Part shown: positions 56,732 to 64,000 of the stretch, piece by piece | Position numbering within the stretch: the first letter of the stretch is position 1 | Layout of the letters: each line of letters starts with the position of its first letter | Assembly: GCA_002189035.1 (NCBI GenBank) | Contig: NEEC01000019.1 | Coordinates: 2,046,001 to 2,110,000, forward strand | Origin: Utricularia gibba | Taxonomy: Eukaryota > Streptophyta > Magnoliopsida > Lamiales > Lentibulariaceae | Length of the DNA: 64,000 nt | Reading direction: 5' to 3' | Position numbers and translations under genes: made by a program | The notes under the pieces: generated by a model | The model's input: the letters and a program-made list of their open reading frames with translations, nothing else | Databases searched by the model: none | What the model was told of the DNA's origin: nothing

Positions 56732-59700
56732 TCATTCTTCTAGTTCAATAATCTTGACAACAGAAGCATCTCCCACCTTCTGGCACACCACAACGCGATC
56801 GTGTGACTTGATCACACCGAAGGCTTTTCCGTGGTCAAGCGCCACCTTCAGCACCGTCTCGTTGCTCACGTTATTAGAGTCCGCCTGCAGTGTGCATCGA
56901 GTGACTCTTCAAGAAAACAAGGAATTCAAAACAGCCAGCTACATTGGAGGAGCCTGCTTACAGGATGCTGAGGATCAGCCAGTACCGGAAAAAGACCCCG
57001 TACTATAAGTGATTGTCTTGCCTGAAACTCAGGAATCACCAAAAAATAATGAGACGGCGATATCAAAGAGATCCCGTGTGGATGGATGATCAGAATGTTA
57101 ATAGAAAAAAAAACCTAGAGCACAAAGAAATAAATAACATGTTTATGTTCCTAAAACAAGTTCAGTTGCCTTCTTTCCCTGAGCCAGACTGGTCAACATG
57201 ATCGTTCACAGGTGTCCATTATGTTGCATTCTAAAAATATGTCAACCAACTCATTTTAGGCGCGAGGAAATGCATGGAAAATGTGGTACCTCAAATGCTC
57301 CAGTGAAGCTCCATCTCAACTGATTTGTCTTGAGGCGAGGAATAACCACAGATAACACAGGCATTGTAGGCCTATACTTTGCAATCAACCTGAATTTTAA
57401 CGAAAACTACATCAATTCATATCGCAACTCAAAAGTTTTGATGGCCTTCAGCTTGAGCCAACCGTACCTAGCAGCCCTACCGGATGAGGTAAAACATATT
57501 ATAATAGAAGCTTTTACTTTGATGGCAGCCCGGACCTAGAAGACGTATAAATAATCAAGAAAAATACATAAATAGAAAGCAAGTAATTTTTTATTCCTGG
57601 AACGTTGTGACTCACCGCAGAGGATGCAATGGCCTCCATATGGGTCATGGGTTCACCAACATAGTTGATGGTCATCTTGAAAAATTGATCTTGATTGAAA
57701 ACCTTCTCAGCCTAAGGAAGGTGGCACAAAAATGTAAAAACACCAGCAAGGAAATTCATTATGCGAACAAGCTCATGGGAAACTGCAAGATGAGATTCAA
57801 CGCCGAAGAGTGTAAACAGATGGGCGCAACCTTGAACTACAACAATCTTGTCTTATACCTCAGCACATATTTTCCCCACAGTAGAAATAGTTTCAACTGG
57901 GTATTGTCCCCGTAATGTTTCTGCTCCTAGAAGTATCGCATCACATCCTGAAACACACAATTTCAGTGCATCAGCAACCAATCCATTAAAAAAGTGTAGT
58001 AGATTGTTAGGGTTCAATATCAAACCTAACATTACTTACATAGAGTCGATATGAATTTTTTTTTTTAAAAAAAATCAAAATTTATGTGTGGAAGTTCTGG
58101 TAACTGACAATCATGGAAGCCAACCCTTTTAGCCAAGAATTTAGGATGCCAGCTCACCATCTAATACAGCATTCGCAACATCAGTTGCTTCTGCCCTTGT
58201 GGGCCTTAGATTGTCAGTCATGCCATCAACAACACGAGTTATCACTGCTGGCTTCCCAGCCATATTACATTTGTATATAGCAGACTTCTGAAACAGAAAC
58301 ACCTACAAGGACACAAAAATGATCTTCAACTATGAATTGGAAGTTCATGAATGACTAAGAAATCAAGATGACATCATTCATTGACCATAGCAATAAAAGG
58401 GACGGGGATATGATATGGCTACAACATAACTGGGGGAAGGCGGGATGTATCACCTTCTCCGGTGGGAGATCTATGCCAAGGTTTCCACGAGAGAGGATGA
58501 TGCCATCCGCCTCTTTGAGGATCTCATCAAAATGTGTGAGGCCCTAACAAGGAAATTGATCAAACATAGAAATTTAGGTAAGTCCACCGAACATTTGACT
58601 TTTGAAATGATTAGAAAATTGAAATTAAATTTTTTTTAAAAAAAACAGCATCTCACACTCACCTCGACAGTTTCAATTTTAGCAAAGATTCGGGTTTGGC
58701 TTAGATCACCAAGCTTGGACAGAAGCTCCCTGGCCTAAAGAGCCAAGGAAGCATCAACTATAATGGCTCAGAAAGAAGTTCTATCCGAAGAATGCTATAA
58801 AATGTTTTCAATGTACCGCACGAATATCCTCCACATGGCGTGTATAAGACAGCGATAGAAAGTCTATTCTGTTCTGGACACCCCATGAACTAATAACCTG
58901 TCAAACTATTTTATTAGGAAAAAGACTGCGTGACAAAGAATGAAGGGAAAAAAACAGCTTTTTTTTTTCCAATATTCACCTGCTTATCTTTATCAGATAG
59001 AGTTGGCAGATCAATTCGAACTTCAGAAGCATGGAGGGTGAACAAGGATCCAGCTAATGTCGCTGAGTTCTTGATCACACAAACTACATCCTCCCCTTTT
59101 ACTTCACTTACCTGGAGAAACAAACAAAAGGTTCAGTTTAACAAGAGAAGAATATAACAGACCAGCCTGCCCAGCCAAGAAAAAGCTTGAGAAGCATGCC
59201 CGTACTTTATAAAGTAAATATATTTCTTAAAAAACAATCGGAACTTAGAAGTCAACCTCCAGCCAGACGGAAGTAGTCTCACTTCCTGTAAATAGATATT
59301 GCCCGAGAAAAATAGTATCTCCATGCTTGACAGCCTGAGCGGCACCCGAGGAAGAAAAAACTGATTATTATATGATGAAGTGAGCATTCAACACTGAATC
59401 CTGCAGAGAAAGGAACGATTCTAAAAGAAAGCATCATCACCTTCCCAAATCCAGAAAAGTTGATTGGCAATAATTCAGATGAAGCTTCTTGACCTTGATC
59501 CCGTGTCAAAATAACTTTTTCATCTAACTTAAGCGTTATAGGCTTCTCATTTTTATTAATGACTTGCAACTCAGGACCCACAGTATCCAACATGATCTGA
59601 AAATGTTTTTAAGTGTCAAAGTCTTGAAGGCTTTGCAGGTCAAATGATAGAACATGTAGATGATTGAGCCACTGATCGTTAAACCAATAAAAAAGCACTC

Positions 59701-60275
59701 CAAAAAAGGGGACTACACTCGCAAAGACTAAACGTAGCACCTTTCCAATTTTTTTATTTTATTTTCTCTAACAAGATGAACTAGTGTAACAAGAGAAAAG
59801 GTAAGAAAAACGTTGAGAGAGAGAAGAGATGAATACAGCACAGAGTTTCCCAGAGCTCTTCACAGCAGCCCTTAAATTTTCCAGAGTTCCGTGGTGATAT
59901 TCCGCATCACCCCAAGAAAAGTCAAATCTTGCCACTGCAAAGGAAGGCTTATTAACAACTTTGCAAAGCAAACCAAAGACAGGAAATAAAAAGGGAGGAC
60001 TTTGCTTCGGTTACCAGACATCCCGGCCTTAAGACAACCAGAAATGACCTCAACCGATCGGGAGCGCGGACCCAGAGTCCCAACGATTTTCGTCATTGCC
60101 GGGAAAAACCCCTAGAGTTCAAAATTATCAGAAGAGTGCCGAACAGCCATTACGATCCCTACCTGCATCCAACGATACAAACAAAGAAGGAAGAGTAACT
60201 GCCAACCTCCTTGGCTGGCTCCAGAATAGAAGCCATCCGTATAGGCTCCTCGAGTAAAAGATTAGTGGAAGGCAT
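56732..60275 (-). CDS. Cytosolic pyruvate kinase
   Basis: Catalyses phosphoenolpyruvate plus ADP to pyruvate plus ATP, the last step of glycolysis. I read 16 exons on the minus strand from ATG 60275 ([20 protein letters not shown]) to the stop at 56732-56734 ([10 protein letters not shown]). Visible blocks: [129 protein letters not shown], the active-site loop [55 protein letters not shown] and [10 protein letters not shown]. All conserved residues I checked are present, including the catalytic Lys in IFAKIE and the Mg-binding Glu that follows. It resembles the At3g52990/At2g36580 pair, which lack a transit peptide. The gene is intact with no frameshift found. Confidence 0.95.
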
Positions 60276-61140
60276 TTTCAAGATGAAATCGAGCGACAGC
60301 AGGCACAAGGATATGCCGTCTGAAGCCTCAGCGTTTCTAGACCAACTCACACAGAGGGAGGCGGCGTCTCAACACACAGGGTGTGAGAACGCAGGGTAAT
60401 AACCATTAATAAATAAAAAGCCTTGATTTCGCTCTGCTCTGGTGGCACCGGTTTTTGACATCCAACGGCGGAAAAACGGTTTTTTTAGTTATTGAAGACG
60501 AAACTACACAAGAAAACGAAACCCTGCCTTGTTCGATAATTCGACGCGGAACTAAACGGTGCAGTGATGTGTTCCCTGAGACGGTAGCGTATGAAGTGAG
60601 AAGAAGGGCCTTTGACAATCTGTTGGGTAGAACATCAACTGGTGTAGTTTTGTCTTTTCTTTTTCGTAAGCAAATCCATCTGGGGTGGGTTGTTACAACA
60701 CACGAGGGAAGGTTGGCCAAGTGCTGAGTGACGCCAGCCCCAGCCCCAGCCCCGTTGAATTTGCTTGGAATTGGATCGATTTATTTTCTGTTTGTCGGCT
60801 GCGGTTGGTCTTGAAGGTTTTATTATCATTTACTCTCGGTCCAACGCATACCATGGAGGTTCGAATCAACGCATGAATTGAATCTTATTTTCACATTTCA
60901 TCAATTCGGGACACCTTCCTTGGGATTCAGAAAAATCAGAGAAAACCACGACCCACAAGGCGAAGTTGATGAAGGGAAGGCTAACCTGTTCCGGCATGTC
61001 TGTGTTGCACAGTTCCAGACGGGCACCTGAACATCCTGCAGCATCCCGTCTGCGCAATCACTACCATGGAGGTGGCGCGCTGATGCTCCGGGCACCCTAT
61101 GCGTCGCACATGTTGTCATCGGGAAAAAAATACCACAAAT
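60276..61140. other. Pyruvate kinase promoter and 3' flank of the DUF668 gene
   Basis: 865 bases with no gene I can support. A (CCAGCC) repeat lies at about 60735-60753. Confidence 0.5.
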
Positions 61141-62745
61141 TCACGATGGTACAATGGCACGCTGCTCATTAACGTCCTTGCCGAATCGAGAGAGGTAGTT
61201 GAGGCCCATTAGGAGCTCGACTATGGCAGCTTCAGTTTGCTCTTTGTCGGCATAATAAATAGTCTGGACAAGAAGAACGATTGACCCACTCTTCATTCTC
61301 TGTCGGTCAAAATTTCTCTCAGCTTGCCACTTCACCATGTTGTGTGCAAGTGGAGCTAGCCAGTCCAGTATCATTGTCACTGCCATGCTCCACTCAGAAG
61401 CAAGGACCGCATCGTAGGCCGTAGAGAAAGAAGTTCTCGAAAATCTCACTAGCTTTGCCCTCAGATGGCTTCTGATAGATGCAGGGAACATGTTGTATAA
61501 GTCATCCCTCGCATCTGCACTGATCAAGTGAGGAGCTGAAGCTAGCTTCTCAATCGCTATGATGATATTGGCATAGTGAAATGCCAAAGCTGCATGGCCA
61601 AGAGTAGAAGGAAAAGCCATCAATAGACTTCGGTTGCGACTCATACAAGATAATTTCGTGGGAACTGTTCCATCAGGGCTCGAACACAAAAAGTCTACCA
61701 CATCCCTCTGGAACCCTCCATCTGATCTGAAAGAACTGCCACAGACTGGTGGATAACTCTCCAACGCTGGACACTCGCTTGTAGGAGTCATGCATCCTGT
61801 CAATGCCACGGACATGAACCTTCTGCTTTTCATCAGATAAGGTTTCCGTGATAGAATAGACGATGGTGAACGATCAAAGGATTTCCTGTTCTTGGATCTA
61901 CTCTTGTTCCATCCCAATCCAAGGTCTGAAAATGTTCTCCCTGGGCGCGGGCGCCCACCTGTTGCATTATCATCTGATGTATTCATGAAAGATGAGCCAG
62001 AATTATCAGCATTAATTGGGATATCATCGTTAAATATGTTTCCCATCTTGGTGACCCCATAAATGTAATTCACTCTTTCAACAACAGTAAGCAGACATCT
62101 GAGGATAAGTTGAACGATGTAGTCATATGTCCTCACCCATGGTGACATCTCCTGAAGATTCTTAACTTCCTGCCGTTGCCATTCAACCTTCTGCTGAAAT
62201 TCAAGTAACTTTATTGTACCTACAGTACCACCTATCTTCATTTGCCTCAAACTCTGCTCAAGCTCTGCCAAAACCTCAAGTTCTGAATGCAGCTGATCAG
62301 TCGCTACCACAAACTTCTCCATTTTTTTTATTTTTTTCTCCATCTTTTTCAACTTATAATGCCAGCCAGACCACTTGGGATCCACCTCAATATGATCATC
62401 ATAAGCAAACTCAATATTGTGGTACCTTATGTCCACACATTTATTCCCAAGCACAGCCACGGATTTCCCAACACTGATTAGATTCTCAAGTATCTCAGAG
62501 AGAGCAAGATCCATAAGATGGTCCACATCCTCAGAGACAAGTTTATGGATACCAGCAGAGTTCATAAACTCCTCCCTCAGTCTAAGAATTTGCTTATCGC
62601 TGAGGCATTCCCATATACGCACAAGTTTAGACATCAACTTTGAAACCTCAAATGACAGAACTCCAAGAATCTGTCTTCCAGGCTCCTTGCGTGAACTCTT
62701 CCATATGCTCCCAAACCAAGTCTCCGGCAAGATCTCCCCACCCAT
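61141..62745 (-). CDS. DUF3475/DUF668 protein, PSI (PSK simulator)-like
   Basis: A plant-specific protein with two paired domains; relatives (PSI proteins) affect growth downstream of phytosulfokine signalling, and several localise to nucleus or membrane. Single coding exon, 534 residues, ATG at 62745 (MGGEILPETWFGSIWKSSRK). The N-terminal DUF3475 has ILGVLSFEVSKLMSKLVRIW, LSDKQILRLREEFMNSAGIH and LMDLALSEILENL. A central coiled coil carries YKLKKMEKKIKKMEKFVVAT and WQRQEVKNLQEMSPWVRTYD. The C-terminal DUF668 has TLGHAALAFHYANIIIAIEK, LYNMFPASIRSHLRAKL, EWSMAVTMILDWLAPLAHNM and VQTIYYADKEQTEAAIVELL. It resembles the shorter subgroup that includes At5g04550 and At3g23160. No signal peptide is present. 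Confidence 0.9.
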   Translation of the reverse strand: MGGEILPETWFGSIWKSSRKEPGRQILGVLSFEVSKLMSKLVRIWECLSDKQILRLREEFMNSAGIHKLVSEDVDHLMDLALSEILENLISVGKSVAVLGNKCVDIRYHNIEFAYDDHIEVDPKWSGWHYKLKKMEKKIKKMEKFVVATDQLHSELEVLAELEQSLRQMKIGGTVGTIKLLEFQQKVEWQRQEVKNLQEMSPWVRTYDYIVQLILRCLLTVVERVNYIYGVTKMGNIFNDDIPINADNSGSSFMNTSDDNATGGRPRPGRTFSDLGLGWNKSRSKNRKSFDRSPSSILSRKPYLMKSRRFMSVALTGCMTPTSECPALESYPPVCGSSFRSDGGFQRDVVDFLCSSPDGTVPTKLSCMSRNRSLLMAFPSTLGHAALAFHYANIIIAIEKLASAPHLISADARDDLYNMFPASIRSHLRAKLVRFSRTSFSTAYDAVLASEWSMAVTMILDWLAPLAHNMVKWQAERNFDRQRMKSGSIVLLVQTIYYADKEQTEAAIVELLMGLNYLSRFGKDVNEQRAIVPS

Positions 62746-64000
62746 TCGCTAAACGTACAGAAACGTTCTTAGTCAAGGACGGGGCACTGAGGGATGCCTG
62801 AGGATTAGGAAAGAGCAACATTAGAAAGCAGCACCAAGAAACGGAGACTACAGAACTTCATAGTTTTCACAAAGGAGCGAACTTTGAAAAAGCATTCCGA
62901 CGACGTGAATTTGTTGACGGCGAAGGATTTTGACAGCAACTGAATCAGCGTACAAATGAACAGAAAAGTTTTAATTTTTACATACATATTGCATGATCAA
63001 AGCGATCTAATGCACACACGTGATCACCCACAAATGCTCAAGAACAGAAGAGATGGGATAAACTTCAATCACGAAAATACTAAATTGGAGCCCAAACTTT
63101 TCAAGAGATCAACTTCGGTAGCCAAAACCAAAAAGATCACCTAGCCACTGAAAACTAGCTCCAACCTCGAATTCCTGCCAGCACGCATAAGTTGTTTATT
63201 CTCAGATCGCGAACAAAATTGGCTGAATGCATAACTGAAATTCCATTTCCGCATTGGATTTCGAAACAAGAGTTCAAAAAACAGGTACGGATACAATAAA
63301 AGGAACCCACCGTCTCATGCCCAATTGATTTGAGACTGGAATTCCCACAGTTGAGATCCGAGTGAGAATGGAAGCCCCCGAGAGCAGATACCGAGGAGGG
63401 GGAGAGATGCAAGGAGGGGAGGGGAGGGGAGGGGACCGTATGTATGCCCGGGCTGCTTGCTATCGTGCGCGTCAAATAGCATGGTTTTCGTAATAAATAA
63501 TTTCCAGAGCGAGCGGGAATTCCACGTGGTTTTAGATCATTCAATGAGCTGGGTGGGTGATTCCCTTTGTTTCATCCATCTCTCTCGTCTTCTCAACAAA
63601 GGAGGAGTTTTGTTGCTAGTGCCCGCTACGCTACGATCGACATTCCTCCTTAATAACTACTTTACGCTCCATTTCTGAACCAAATGTAACCAGCCGCTGA
63701 TAAGGAACAAAAGGACTCCGACGAGTCGTGACCTGTTGTTTGTAGCTTTACTCTTGTTTGTTTTGTCTAGCCAGATAGGCAAGGGTGTGGGTGTCGACGC
63801 ATCATCCATTGGCAATTGGCATTGGGCACGAGGAGGGAACCAGGAATGGATCCTGTGAGTCACTACGTATCCATAACTTGGAACGCTCCCAATCCAACGG
63901 CAGTATCGACGCATAAAAGAAGGAAAACAAAGTTAGTCGATCCGGCTCCAGTCTGCTACGGGGAGACATCACTTCCTGTTTCTGTTCCTACGGCTGCCGC
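62746..64000. other. Promoter and probable spliced leader of the DUF668 gene
   Basis: 1.25 kb to the window end with no coding gene. Bases 62760-63330 look intron-like and 63330-63440 leader-like for the minus-strand gene. A run of four GGGGA units at 63413-63435 could form a G-quadruplex on the plus strand. The frame at 63657-63914 has no known motif. Confidence 0.45.
63413..63435 (+). repeat. (GGGGA)n array with G-quadruplex potential
   Basis: Four GGGG runs separated by single A, in the presumed upstream region of the DUF668 gene. Confidence 0.8.

Noticed and set aside
1-64000. Search for a CRISPR array, bacterial operon, phage or defence cassette
   Set aside because: The DNA is eukaryotic nuclear sequence with introns; none of the repeats has spacer structure.

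Overview
The window is nuclear DNA of a eudicot plant. Genes are split by GT-AG introns, and the families are plant-specific: RLCK-VII kinase, PLATZ, HIPP, HD-Zip I, GT-gamma trihelix and UGT73. The spacers are AT-rich and carry LTR-retrotransposon remains. I cannot assign a species. About 19 protein genes and one tRNA gene can be supported. I did not find a novel multi-gene system; the most unusual items are a textbook solo LTR, a repeated pattern of one-base losses that break five gene models, and conserved gene order.

Layout. 0-0.6 kb: 3' end of an L-type lectin receptor kinase. 3.1-4.7 kb: PCRK-type receptor-like cytoplasmic kinase. 5.9-7.7 kb: OTU deubiquitinase. 8.4-9.2 kb: small mitochondrial complex I subunit. 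9.4-11.3 kb: peptide-N-glycosidase A. 13.8-15.3 kb: isoprenylated heavy-metal protein (HIPP). 16.8-17.6 kb: small conserved protein of unknown function. 18.0-19.1 kb: RABC2-type small GTPase. 20.1-23.6 kb: a divergent pair of UDP-glycosyltransferases. 23.8-27.1 kb: NT-C2/coiled-coil protein. 28.1-29.7 kb: 2-oxoglutarate dioxygenase. 34.5-38.2 kb: decayed copia element followed by a complete solo LTR. 38.4-39.3 kb: PLATZ factor. 40.9-43.3 kb: LOS4/DBP5 RNA helicase. 44.3-45.2 kb: copia RNase H remnant. 47.0-48.7 kb: GT47 exostosin. 50.7-51.8 kb: LMI1-type HD-Zip. 53.9-55.3 kb: trihelix factor. 55.6 kb: tRNA-Arg(UCU). 56.7-60.3 kb: cytosolic pyruvate kinase. 61.1-62.7 kb: DUF3475/DUF668 (PSI-like) protein.

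The genes do not form an operon-like unit. From memory, several have best Arabidopsis counterparts close together on chromosome 5 (PCRK2, OTU10, HIPP06, RABC2a, LMI1 and an exostosin), so the window looks like a conserved eudicot syntenic block with insertions.

Exon boundaries were set by reading GT-AG sites and checking that reading phase closes. For intact genes the exon sums are exact multiples of three. For PCRK, HIPP and both UGT genes the sums close only if one to three single bases, mostly in short homopolymers, are assumed missing. That pattern points to residual sequence error more than to true pseudogenes.
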